IMG/VR virus record: IMGVR_UViG_3300028361_000013
Coordinates: 1 to 64,000 of that record
Reading direction: 5' to 3' (one strand)
Length of the DNA stretch: 64,000 bases
DNA from: a virus
Positions 57,225 through 64,000 of this stretch are shown here, piece after piece (within the stretch, counting starts at the first letter, position 1; every line of letters begins with the position of its first letter). The notes under the pieces were generated by a model. That model did no database searches. It saw only the letters and a list, made by a program, of their open reading frames with translations, and had not been told where the DNA came from. The translations under genes and the position numbers were made by a program.

Positions 57225-57228
57225 CAAA
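57132..57228 (+). repeat. attC-like site b1
   Basis: Left core GCTGCTAAC (57132) and right core GTTAGCAAA (57220). GGCTATGC/GCATAGC forms a hairpin between them. The cassette start that would match the left core is not seen upstream. Confidence 0.65.
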
Positions 57229-57239
57229 TCGTTTTTATT

Positions 57240-57488
57240 ATGAACCAATTTGAATTAAAATCACAGTTTACGGAAGAGTTCTTTGAAGAGTTTCAATTTG
57301 ATGCAGAGTTTAGAAGCATCTTTGAATCTATGGCGAGAGGATTAACGCCTTATGAAGCAATAGAGCATTTATGTAAAAGCAAAAAAGAACTATTCCAATC
57401 ACTTGAGAGAGCAATTGAAAATACACCAAGAAAAATAATAGTAACAACAGAAAGATTTGAGCAACTGAAAGATGAAATTAAGCAGTAG
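57240..57488 (+). CDS. Cassette protein, 82 aa (cluster 2)
   Basis: A helical acidic protein with FEEFQFDAEFRSIFESMARG and LTPYEAIEHLCKSKKEL. It starts 20 bases after the right core and ends before its matching left core. Not recognised. Confidence 0.6.
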   Translation: MNQFELKSQFTEEFFEEFQFDAEFRSIFESMARGLTPYEAIEHLCKSKKELFQSLERAIENTPRKIIVTTERFEQLKDEIKQ

Positions 57489-57496
57489 CCCAAATG

Positions 57497-57632
57497 TTTG
57501 CTAACGTTTTGCGTGTATGAGAAGTTGGCGATTTTGAAAACGAAAACTTCCTACTGCCACAGAACTCGATTAGAAAAACTAAGGTTCATTTAACCACTGA
57601 ATTGCCAATTTATTATGCACGCTGTTATGTGC
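57497..57632 (+). repeat. attC-like site b2
   Basis: Left core TTTGCTAAC (57497) is the exact complement of GTTAGCAAA (57220). Right core GTTATGTGC is at 57624. GCGTGTATGAGAAGTTGGC (57511) pairs with GCCAATTTATTATGCACGC (57604) with few mismatches. Confidence 0.85.
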
Positions 57633-57671
57633 TGGGCGGTTTATCAGCACTAAATTTAATTTAAAAACGAA

Positions 57672-57962
57672 ATGAATACAGAAAATTGGAGAGTAAGAGT
57701 TGTAAGTGAATCAATGTTTTTTATAGAAGCAGATTTACCAAATGCAGAAAAAAATGGACATTATCCACGACTTGAAGTAATGCAAGAAGATTATGGCGAC
57801 CACAATGGATATACAGATGAAATAAGAATGGAAGACGCTAAACTTATTATTTCTGCACCAAAAATGAAAGAAGCCATAAACGAAGTTCTTGAAGTATTAA
57901 ATGGCAATGGTGTTCCAAATGTTGAATGGATTAAAAATCGTCTTTTGGAAGCAGTAAGTTAG
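57672..57962 (+). CDS. Cassette protein, 96 aa (cluster 2)
   Basis: A soluble alpha/beta protein (WRVRVVSESMFFIEADLPN; MEDAKLIISAPKMKEAINEVLE). I recall similar small ORFs in phages and plasmids but no function. Confidence 0.6.
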   Translation: MNTENWRVRVVSESMFFIEADLPNAEKNGHYPRLEVMQEDYGDHNGYTDEIRMEDAKLIISAPKMKEAINEVLEVLNGNGVPNVEWIKNRLLEAVS

Positions 57963-57966
57963 CCTT

Positions 57967-58099
57967 GCACATAACGTTTAGTATAATAATAGTAGCGTGT
58001 AAATATGCGTTAGCTATCTGATAGGAATAAATTTAATTAACAAGTAATAGCCTTATAAACAGCACCTAATAGCTATTATTTTTATACATTTTTAGGGTG
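57967..58099 (+). repeat. attC-like site b3
   Basis: Left core GCACATAAC (57967) is the exact complement of the preceding cassette start (57624). The right core is degenerate (TTTAGGGTG, 58091). GTATAATAATAGTAGC pairs with GCTATTATTTTTATAC. Confidence 0.75.
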
Positions 58100-58112
58100 C
58101 GTTATTTTAATT

Positions 58113-58382
58113 ATGGAAAATTACCTTAAAGAAAAACTAAAAGCAATATCCGAGTTTAATGATGAATGGACTAGTTGGGATTATAGCGAAGACGTTAACG
58201 AAGACGCACTTTCTGATGCATGGTTAGATAACCGAACAAGTTACATTTATAAAGTAGGTGTATTATGTGCAATAGATTCTAATAAGTGTGACTGGATGCA
58301 CATAGCGATAGGGACTCAAAGAAGTGAAAACTCGGATATGGAATTAAAGGGTGTGTTTCACTTTAATGAAGGTGAAAAATGA
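58113..58382 (+). CDS. Cassette protein, 89 aa (cluster 2)
   Basis: An acidic protein with WTSWDYSEDVNEDALSDAWLDN and a beta-rich end. It starts 13 bases after the core in the GCGTTATTTTAATTATG context. Not recognised. Confidence 0.6.
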   Translation: MENYLKEKLKAISEFNDEWTSWDYSEDVNEDALSDAWLDNRTSYIYKVGVLCAIDSNKCDWMHIAIGTQRSENSDMELKGVFHFNEGEK

Positions 58383-58386
58383 TGAT

Positions 58387-58638
58387 ATGGGTAGAGTGAT
58401 TGACAGGGCTTTTAAAATTAATGCAATACGCACACCCTGCCTTAAAAGTGGACTAATGCACCCTAACTTCATATTTATGGGAATAGCATATTTTTTCTGG
58501 GCTATCGTAGGAGTTTTATTTGCTGGTCAGTGGATTATGTTTTTATGTCTCCTGGCATTTGGATTCTCTACAGGATTCTATAGAAGAAGGTTTTGTAAAA
58601 ACAGCACGACTAAAAAGTTTAATAGTTATAAAACTTGA
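58387..58638 (+). CDS. Membrane protein crossing a left core (cluster 2)
   Basis: 83 residues with two hydrophobic segments (~30-48, ~51-66). The left core CACCCTAAC (58459) lies in the ORF (MHPNF), so its 5' part belongs to the preceding cassette and the rest to the attC loop or next unit. Confidence 0.45.
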   Translation: MGRVIDRAFKINAIRTPCLKSGLMHPNFIFMGIAYFFWAIVGVLFAGQWIMFLCLLAFGFSTGFYRRRFCKNSTTKKFNSYKT

Positions 58639-58702
58639 CGCATTTGTATCAAGTGTTACGCTGGCTTTTATTGTAATAAATCATTTTCATCAAATTTTAT
58701 AA

Positions 58703-58730
58703 GAACATTTAATTTTAATTAACGTATAAT
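58703..58730 (+). promoter_or_regulatory. GAACATT/CGTATAAC promoter
   Basis: GAACATT at 58703 and CGTATAAT at 58723, a 20-bp register; the ATG at 58735 follows after only four bases. Confidence 0.7.
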
Positions 58731-58734
58731 TGTT

Positions 58735-58887
58735 ATGAATAGAACAGAAGGACACGTAAGAGCTGTCAAAAGAGAAATTGAGGAAGGAAGAATGGTTCCA
58801 ACCAAAAAAATAGGAATGGAGATTGTCAACCTTGATAATTTCATGATGTCATTTAAGGACAAATCAGAAACAAAAAACAAGCATTAA
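58735..58887 (+). CDS. Unknown small protein, 50 aa
   Basis: A basic protein (GHVRAVKREIEEGRMVPTKK) following a phage-type promoter at short distance. Not recognised. Confidence 0.55.
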   Translation: MNRTEGHVRAVKREIEEGRMVPTKKIGMEIVNLDNFMMSFKDKSETKNKH

Positions 58888-58900
58888 CATCGGTGAACTT

Positions 58901-59008
58901 GTGAATCTTAAAGAACACATTGACCATGTTATTGGAGGCATCTCTGACACAATTCAAATGTTTATTAATTATGAAAAAGAAGTCTCCGAGATACTGGGGG
59001 AGTCTTGA
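58901..59008 (+). CDS. Possible 35-aa protein (GTG start)
   Basis: GTG 58901 gives a helical peptide (NLKEHIDHVIGGISDTIQM) that overlaps the next start. Weakly supported. Confidence 0.25.
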   Translation: MNLKEHIDHVIGGISDTIQMFINYEKEVSEILGES

Positions 59009-59366
59009 GAAATGCCCAGAGTACAAAACATACAGTGTGTCAATCGACCTTGAGAACTTCATGCACGAAGAATCAGAAGGGAAAGAGTTAATTCCAGGAG
59101 CATGTTTCTTACCAGACAACTATGCTCTTGCAGAAAAGATTGAGAAAGCTTTTAAGAAAGCTGGAGGAGATATGAAGGGTGAATGTGGAGAGCACTTTAG
59201 AGAGTGTGCAAGCTGGCAATTTAAGAGCAAAGCAAAAGCAAAGAAGCTTGTTAAGTTCATTGATGACACTTATGTAAAACCAGCATTGAAGGAGAGAAAA
59301 AAATTGTTTAACATAAAGAAAGTAATATTTGGTGAAACCCAAATTGATTTCGAATACAAAAAATAA
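58971..59366 (+). CDS. Unknown protein, 131 aa
   Basis: Start ATG 58971 chosen (KKKSPRYWGSLEKCPEYK). An alpha/beta protein with four Cys residues (GECGEHFRECASWQF). Not recognised. Confidence 0.6.
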   Translation: MKKKSPRYWGSLEKCPEYKTYSVSIDLENFMHEESEGKELIPGACFLPDNYALAEKIEKAFKKAGGDMKGECGEHFRECASWQFKSKAKAKKLVKFIDDTYVKPALKERKKLFNIKKVIFGETQIDFEYKK

Positions 59367-59369
59367 GAC

Positions 59370-59558
59370 ATGGTTGGTAAATTTATTGTACACATGCTTG
59401 CTGCACTGGCGTATGGCGCTGGAGCAATCTGGGGAATAGTTGAAGGGATAGATTACTTTGTGAATCAAGACCCAGTAAATTGGATGTTTTTAGCCCCTCT
59501 GATTGGAGGAATAGTTGCTGCTATAATTAATATGGCATTGATGTTTAAAGATAGGTGA
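59370..59558 (+). CDS. Small two-helix membrane protein, 62 aa
   Basis: Two membrane helices (~5-24 and ~37-57) with the short loop DYFVNQDPVNW. Last gene before a terminator. It has the size of a holin, but nothing specific supports that. Confidence 0.6.
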   Translation: MVGKFIVHMLAALAYGAGAIWGIVEGIDYFVNQDPVNWMFLAPLIGGIVAAIINMALMFKDR

Positions 59559-59570
59559 TATTAAATACAA

Positions 59571-59602
59571 AAGGGACTCTGTTAATTCAGAGTCCCTTTT
59601 TT
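59571..59602. terminator. Rho-independent terminator
   Basis: AAGGGACTCTG pairs with CAGAGTCCCTT across TTAATT, then a T tract. It separates the plus-strand unit from the convergent RadA-like gene. Confidence 0.88.
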
Positions 59603-59634
59603 CTTTTTAGAACCACCATAAAAGAATGTAATAT

Positions 59635-60549
59635 TTATGAAAAGTATTCTTTAGACAACTTTGTCATTACCATAACAATCTGTGTACAAATTACAGCATC
59701 ATCATTGTTGTCGTTGTAAATCTTTTTTACTTCTTTGTTGAAGTCTTTTTTGAAAGACTTGTAGTTTTCATGGTTTTTGAATGCTGAAGCAAATTGAAAT
59801 GCAGTATCAGTTACCATCTCTGGAAGAGAAACTCCTTCTTTAGCAATTTTATATTCGTCTTCATCAAAGAATTGAATAATTCTATCATCAGAAACAAATT
59901 CATAATAAATGCTACCAACTGTTCCACCGTTTCTATTTTTAGAAGCCTCTAAGTGACGCTCTTTAGTTTTTGGGTTAGCAATAAGTTTTAAAGGAACATC
60001 TACATCAAAAACTGTAGCTTCTGGACCTTCAACCTTACCTTGTCCATTTAATTGAACAATCATTACAACAATAGTGTTGCACTCTTCTTTCCATGTATAA
60101 AGGTCTTCTACAATCTGAGCATAATTATCATACTTATATTTTCCATTCTCCTTAGAAAGAAGCTTTGCAGCATGTTGAAGAGAGTCAATGAATGCAATCG
60201 TTGGCTTGTCTTCATATAAATACTTCATAAATGAAGACCATGTTGGAAAATCTTTATCATCACAAACCAATGCGTTGTCTCCAGTCTCAACTCTCTTAGT
60301 TTGACGAGCAACTGAATTTTTGCTTGTCTCTAAAGAGAAGAATGTAGAGAATAGGTCTGGAGAAAGTTCTTTTTGAAGTTTCTTACAAAGAGTAGTTTTA
60401 CCTGCTCCTGAAGTTCCTGCTAATGCAATCATTGTTGACAAAGGAATTCCACCATCCGCTGAAAGGAATGAGTTAAGAACTTCATCTCTAAACATAAGTC
60501 CATCTTGAATTATAAATGGAACTTCTTTATATGTTGTTGGCTTGTTCAT
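59635..60549 (-). CDS. RadA/RecA-like ATPase
   Basis: A 304-residue ATPase with Walker A GTSGAGKTT (45-53), FFSLETSKN, Walker B-like IAFIDSLQH, and IVQLNGQGKVEGP as the L1/L2-like sensor region. It resembles RadA/Sms or DnaB-type RecA-fold proteins without zinc finger or Lon-like domain. It probably serves recombination or replication. Its own phage-type promoter lies at 60579-60606. Confidence 0.8.
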   Translation of the reverse strand: MNKPTTYKEVPFIIQDGLMFRDEVLNSFLSADGGIPLSTMIALAGTSGAGKTTLCKKLQKELSPDLFSTFFSLETSKNSVARQTKRVETGDNALVCDDKDFPTWSSFMKYLYEDKPTIAFIDSLQHAAKLLSKENGKYKYDNYAQIVEDLYTWKEECNTIVVMIVQLNGQGKVEGPEATVFDVDVPLKLIANPKTKERHLEASKNRNGGTVGSIYYEFVSDDRIIQFFDEDEYKIAKEGVSLPEMVTDTAFQFASAFKNHENYKSFKKDFNKEVKKIYNDNNDDAVICTQIVMVMTKLSKEYFS

Positions 60550-60578
60550 ATCTATTCTTTTTAAATTGGTTCTAACTT

Positions 60579-60606
60579 GTTATACGCACACAAATTAAAA
60601 ATGTTC
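60579..60606 (-). promoter_or_regulatory. GAACATT/CGTATAAC promoter
   Basis: Minus strand: GAACATT from 60606 and CGTATAAC from 60586, a 20-bp register; drives the RadA-like gene. Divergent from the next promoter, 23 bp away. Confidence 0.75.
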
Positions 60607-60629
60607 TATTTTTTATATTTTTTTTATTA

Positions 60630-60657
60630 GAACATTTGCTCTAACTTTGCGTACAAC
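60630..60657 (+). promoter_or_regulatory. GAACATT/CGTACAAC promoter
   Basis: GAACATT at 60630 and CGTACAAC at 60650, a 20-bp register with one change; drives the 60689 operon. Confidence 0.7.
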
Positions 60658-60688
60658 TATATAACGATAGTATTTTAAAAAGTTACAA

Positions 60689-61006
60689 ATGACAGACGAA
60701 GAGTTTAAAGATATTAGAGAAAGGTATCCAGACATAACATCTGAAGAAGGAACCTGTCTTTCTTATACTAATTGGTATAAGTGCAGAGTTGGTTTTTATG
60801 AGAAGGGTGCAAAAGAACTTAAAGATGCGCTACAGGATTTTTTTAAGAATGGAAGAAGCTGGACTCGCAGTGATGAAGATAAAGAATGGTATAAGTCATT
60901 TTTAAGAGATTTAAAGAACAATTTAGAATCAGCACATAGAGATTGTATGGCTGAATATAAGAATCATTTAGAAGGATTGAACCCTCCTTCGTGTTACAAA
61001 TTTTAA
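60689..61006 (+). CDS. Unknown protein, 105 aa
   Basis: Charged and helical with several Trp/Tyr residues (YTNWYKCRVGFYEKG). It shares one base with the next start. Not recognised. Confidence 0.6.
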   Translation: MTDEEFKDIRERYPDITSEEGTCLSYTNWYKCRVGFYEKGAKELKDALQDFFKNGRSWTRSDEDKEWYKSFLRDLKNNLESAHRDCMAEYKNHLEGLNPPSCYKF

Positions 61007-61305
61007 TGAAAGAATTAATTCAAGACATATTAAATGACCCATACTGGTCTGCTATAATTGTGTTTTTATCACAGTTTATGTTCATATATCTTAGGACATT
61101 AAATGTGATTTATACTGCTGAGAAAAAGAAGTTAGCAGCCATACTTACTGGCAACGGGGTCGGAATACTTACGCTAATCTCTTTCTCAATAGGAATAAAG
61201 TCTGTGTTGAGTGGAGATGTTGTGCCAGTTATATTGTTTTTGCTTGGTGGTTCTTTTGGAACTTACTTTGGCATCAAGCAGAATGAAAGAAATGAAAGAA
61301 AGTAA
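61006..61305 (+). CDS. Membrane protein, DUF5698-like
   Basis: 99 residues with three membrane helices. YLRTLNVIYTAEKKKLAAILTG and LGGSFGTYFGI resemble the UPF0316/DUF5698 membrane family. ATG 61006 overlaps the previous stop and is preferred over 60991. Confidence 0.55.
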   Translation: MKELIQDILNDPYWSAIIVFLSQFMFIYLRTLNVIYTAEKKKLAAILTGNGVGILTLISFSIGIKSVLSGDVVPVILFLLGGSFGTYFGIKQNERNERK

Positions 61306-61306
61306 A

Positions 61307-61334
61307 GAACATTTTATAATAATAATCGTATAAC
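61307..61334 (+). promoter_or_regulatory. GAACATT/CGTATAAC promoter
   Basis: GAACATT at 61307 and CGTATAAC at 61327, a 20-bp register; the ATG is five bases after the second box. Confidence 0.72.
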
Positions 61335-61338
61335 CACT

Positions 61339-61929
61339 ATGGATGTAGAACAATTTGAGGCGAATATAGGAAAAAAGTGCAAGAAGAGACCTCTCGATGA
61401 TAAAAACATTGGGAAGTATAAGTTAAAACCTTTCAAGAGTGGACTTAAAGTAAATACAATTTCTGGAGTCATACCTCACCCAAAACTGGAAGGTAGAATG
61501 GCTTATACTTTTGATGAAGATGAGAGTTATGTTGAGTGCAGGAGATGTGAAGTCATTAAGTTAAAAATTAAAATTAAGTCAAAAGAAGAAATTAGAGAAC
61601 TTACACCAGTAAAGCCAGAAGGTTTTTGGTGGAAAAGTATGACATCAAACTTTATTTATTTATCACTAATTCTATCTCCATTTTTATCAATTTCTTTAGT
61701 ATTAGTTGCTCTGGGAAACGTGTCATTAGGGGTTTCGTTTTTTGTTATAACATTTGTGACTATAATATCGCTTTCAATTATGATTATGGATAATCTTGGT
61801 CCAGTATTTTCTGACAAATATTTTAATATTCATTATTATAAAAAGAGAAACTCCGTTTGGAACAAGTGGTGGATGGAGACAAATAAACACATTAAGTATC
61901 TGGAATACAAACAAAAGTACGACATATGA
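61339..61929 (+). CDS. Unknown two-helix membrane protein, 196 aa
   Basis: A soluble N-terminal part (~1-100) with one Cys pair (ECRRCE), two membrane helices (~108-130 and ~134-154), and a basic C-terminal tail with paired Trp. It overlaps the next gene by four bases. Not recognised. Confidence 0.6.
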   Translation: MDVEQFEANIGKKCKKRPLDDKNIGKYKLKPFKSGLKVNTISGVIPHPKLEGRMAYTFDEDESYVECRRCEVIKLKIKIKSKEEIRELTPVKPEGFWWKSMTSNFIYLSLILSPFLSISLVLVALGNVSLGVSFFVITFVTIISLSIMIMDNLGPVFSDKYFNIHYYKKRNSVWNKWWMETNKHIKYLEYKQKYDI

Positions 61930-62327
61930 AAAACAAAGAAATAAACAAAGTATTCAAGCAGACTCTAAAAGCATTTGCTTTGGAGGTGATGAAAACTGGA
62001 GCTGATTTCGTTAAAGAAATTGATGACTGCAAGACCAACGAAGACCTTCTAAATGTATTAGAGGATAATTCTGATTTTTTGTTTGAAATCCTAAATGGAG
62101 AATGTAGTTCTTGCGAAGACAAGAACGATGAAATAAAAGAGCTGCAGGATGAAGTGAGCTGTCTTGAAGATTCTGTTGCTGATTTAACTGTAGAGTTTGA
62201 AGAGGTAGAGAATGAGATGAGTATGGGTTATATCCCTAAGACACTTATGGATGTATATAAAATGGAAGCGTTCAAGAGGGCTGCTGATAAATTTACATTA
62301 TCTGAGATTGAATCTTTGTTAGATTAA
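61926..62327 (+). CDS. Unknown acidic coiled-coil protein, 133 aa
   Basis: Strongly acidic with a Cys-x2-Cys (SSCEDK region) and a coiled coil (DEIKELQDEVSCLEDSVADL). Not recognised. Confidence 0.6.
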   Translation: MKNKEINKVFKQTLKAFALEVMKTGADFVKEIDDCKTNEDLLNVLEDNSDFLFEILNGECSSCEDKNDEIKELQDEVSCLEDSVADLTVEFEEVENEMSMGYIPKTLMDVYKMEAFKRAADKFTLSEIESLLD

Positions 62328-62339
62328 ATTGAATATAAA

Positions 62340-62927
62340 ATGAAAAGATTTTTAAAAACATTATTTCCAAACCTCTTCAAAAGAGATAAGTTAGAAGCTA
62401 TGGTTGAATCTCTTAGAGAAGATTTAATTTCATACAAGTCAGAGTCTAAAAACAAGATTGATTCAATCAATAAAGAGATGTGGAGCTACAAGAGAGAAGT
62501 TGACTCTGGACTATCTAAACTTAATGGCCAGTTAGGGTGGAGAAAAATAAACAAAAAACTTGAAAGTTGGGAAAATGAACATGAGTTTGTTGAATACTTT
62601 GCTGTTGTTTATGTGGTGGATGATGGGTACAGAAAAGTTCTTGCTCCATATCTAAAAGCAGACTCCAGTGGCAAAACTGAGATTGACAAAAAAGATTGGC
62701 TTGCTAATGACTGGAATGGTTCTACTAAAATTAGAACATACATGGTTTCAAGACTTGTGCTTCCAGGTTATTTCAAAGTGGAAGACTTCTTGAGTAATGA
62801 TTCTAAAAACTTTACATTTGAGAAAATGTTTGGAAAAGACTATCAATCTCTATTGGATTATATGTCTGAGCACAACTATTCAAGAAACATTGAAGACATG
62901 TATTCTATAAATTTCTATGAGATATAG
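62340..62927 (+). CDS. Unknown protein, 195 aa
   Basis: An N-terminal basic and coiled segment (~1-70), then an alpha/beta domain with YFAVVYVVDDGYRKVLAPY. Not recognised. Confidence 0.6.
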   Translation: MKRFLKTLFPNLFKRDKLEAMVESLREDLISYKSESKNKIDSINKEMWSYKREVDSGLSKLNGQLGWRKINKKLESWENEHEFVEYFAVVYVVDDGYRKVLAPYLKADSSGKTEIDKKDWLANDWNGSTKIRTYMVSRLVLPGYFKVEDFLSNDSKNFTFEKMFGKDYQSLLDYMSEHNYSRNIEDMYSINFYEI

Positions 62928-62954
62928 AACATAGTTTAAATTATTTCGTATAAC
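62927..62954 (+). promoter_or_regulatory. GAACAT/CGTATAAC promoter
   Basis: GAACATA at 62927 (first base is also the last base of the upstream stop) and CGTATAAC at 62947, a 20-bp register; the ATG is at 62960. Confidence 0.7.
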
Positions 62955-62959
62955 CTATT

Positions 62960-63379
62960 ATGGAAGAAAAGAAATTAGAATATAGTAGACCAGAGCACAA
63001 GCTCAAGTTGTTTACAATGGGGCTAAATCTCGAAGTACAACCATACTGGCTGTTGAAGCAAATGGTTAATGAAAATAGCCAAAACATTCTTGATAAATTG
63101 ATTTTTGATAAATTTGAACAGGCCATTCGTGCTTTTGATGATTGGGAGAAAGATGTTATAAATAATATCAAAGGAGATGAAGGCGAACTGCTTTTTGATG
63201 AACACAAGTACAATAAGCACATACAGCAAATTCAGGATGTTGCAGATATTTCAAGACATTTGCTTCCGCTTCACACAGATTCAGAATACGAATTAAGAGA
63301 AAACCCTTTGCTACAAGATATAGTTCAAAGGGCATATACATATTGGGGTTATAATAAATTTTATGGACATGAGAGATAG
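62960..63379 (+). CDS. Unknown protein, 139 aa
   Basis: A helical protein (PYWLLKQMVNENSQNILDKL) with an acidic centre. It overlaps the next gene by 17 bases. Not recognised. Confidence 0.6.
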   Translation: MEEKKLEYSRPEHKLKLFTMGLNLEVQPYWLLKQMVNENSQNILDKLIFDKFEQAIRAFDDWEKDVINNIKGDEGELLFDEHKYNKHIQQIQDVADISRHLLPLHTDSEYELRENPLLQDIVQRAYTYWGYNKFYGHER

Positions 63380-64000
63380 AAATTCGCCAGAGAGCATCAA
63401 AGGAACAATTGATTATACTCAAAAGAAACTTGATGATGAGAAAAAAACAATTGAGTTTTATAAAGAGTCTGGAGCTAAGAAAGACCTTTCTTGGTCAGAA
63501 GGTCAAGTGGAGTTATTTGAGAGTGACATCCAAAACCTTACAGATTTATTGAATAATGGACCAAAGAATGTAAGTGGTCTAAAAGTTCTTGTTACTGAAT
63601 ACAAAGGCAATATTATTGTTGACACACTTGAAGCTTCAGATTTTGACCAAGATTTTTCACCAGCAGGAGGTGGGAGTATTGGATGTACTCTTCATGAAAC
63701 AGAAAGGCTCGGAATGAGTCAAGAAGCTGTTAATGCAATAAAAAAACTTAAGAGAGTTGGAGATAGTATTGGAGATTTTATGAACGGGAGTTCAAATTAC
63801 TTCTCGTGGATTGGTGGAGAATTTTCTATTAAAGACCAAAGTTGTGTTGTTAGTAGAGACTTCAAGATGCCAACAGGATATATTGTAATTGATAACAAAA
63901 CTTCTGACAAAGCCAAGGAAGAGATTGATTCAAATATTGAAGATGGCGATAGAGAATACAACTCTCTTCACCACAGTATTTGGATTGAGCTAAGAGAAAG
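63363..64000 (+). CDS. Unknown protein, partial at window end
   Basis: Open from ATG 63363 to the right edge (212 residues so far). A coiled N-terminal region (~8-62), then beta-rich sequence with PAGGGSIGCTLHETERLG. The 3' end is outside the window; no family recognised. Confidence 0.6.
   Translation, partial: MDMRDRNSPESIKGTIDYTQKKLDDEKKTIEFYKESGAKKDLSWSEGQVELFESDIQNLTDLLNNGPKNVSGLKVLVTEYKGNIIVDTLEASDFDQDFSPAGGGSIGCTLHETERLGMSQEAVNAIKKLKRVGDSIGDFMNGSSNYFSWIGGEFSIKDQSCVVSRDFKMPTGYIVIDNKTSDKAKEEIDSNIEDGDREYNSLHHSIWIELRE

Larger units (their letters stand above)
56930..58670 (+). mobile_element. Second cassette cluster, no recombinase
   Basis: Four or five small plus-strand ORFs separated by attC-like sites of the same type as at 24-30 kb. 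Core pairs: GTTAGCAAA (57220)/TTTGCTAAC (57497), GTTATGTGC (57624)/GCACATAAC (57967) and (T)TTAGGGTG (58091)/CACCCTAAC (58459). No recombinase gene is near, so mobility would depend on the enzyme at 30130. Confidence 0.75.

Noticed and set aside
59370-59558. Holin
   Set aside because: Two membrane helices fit, but no endolysin is nearby and there is no family signature.
1-64000. CRISPR array
   Set aside because: The repeated elements found are core pairs that differ between sites, not identical direct repeats with uniform spacers.

Overview
The window is about 64 kb of AT-rich DNA with short intergenic gaps. I read it as part of a large (jumbo-type) tailed phage of a Bacteroidota host, probably flavobacterial. 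Phage signs: a T4 gp17-like terminase ATPase domain, many free-standing homing endonucleases (LAGLIDADG, GIY-YIG, repeat-type), a Thg1-like enzyme, a two-piece RNA ligase, RecD2 helicase, DnaQ-like exonuclease, dCMP deaminase, a RadA-like ATPase, a tRNA-Arg(UCU) and dozens of small unknown genes in overlapping runs. Bacteroidota signs: a sigma factor of the Bacteroidota RpoD type, a TPR-SpoIIE phosphatase, a type IX secretion C-terminal signal, small lipoproteins, and TTG-N20-TAnnTTTG promoter sequences. No capsid or tail genes are in the window.

Layout. 1-11 kb: DUF1152 protein, TPR-SpoIIE phosphatase, a LAGLIDADG endonuclease next to Thg1, a host-like lipoprotein/T9SS fragment cluster, a histone-H1-like protein, a HAD protein and a sigma factor. 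11.5-23.7 kb: terminase-like ATPase fused to a ribbon-helix-helix domain, ParB- and DnaA-like pieces, a GIY-YIG endonuclease, an ECF sigma factor, an ATP-grasp enzyme, lysyl-tRNA synthetase and the catalytic part of RNase R. 23.9-30.9 kb: an integron-like array of 14 small gene cassettes plus a tyrosine recombinase, inserted inside the RNase R gene; its S1 domain resumes at 30933. 31-51 kb: nucleic-acid enzymes (DnaQ, RNA ligase split by a GIY-YIG gene, RecD2, PD-(D/E)XK nuclease, dCMP deaminase, dephospho-CoA kinase), a class III nucleotide cyclase and many unknowns. 51.5-54.7 kb: non-coding RNA region with tRNA-Arg, TnpB and a probable ~335-nt ncRNA gene. 54.7-64 kb: unknown genes, a second smaller cassette cluster without a recombinase (56.9-58.7 kb), and a RadA-like ATPase.

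How it works together. Nineteen copies of one promoter-like element (GAACATT, 13-14 bp, CGTATAAC) sit in front of many genes or operons, including the phage's own sigma factor, so that factor may read a phage-specific regulon. A second element (TATTTATAATAAAA) sits in front of homing endonucleases and TnpB. Mobile elements have repeatedly hit conserved genes (rnr, RNA ligase, coaE, recD2, thg1). Several insertions left a duplicated, differently coded gene end, so the target stays intact.

The most novel candidate is the cassette system. Each cassette begins with a GTTRRRY-type core and ends with its exact 9-nt reverse complement, followed by a hairpin recombination site. The recombinase is short, lacks the IntI-specific insert, and lies at the downstream end of the array. 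Several ORFs read through the recombination core in the same phase. All names rest on reading motifs by eye; no database search was run.
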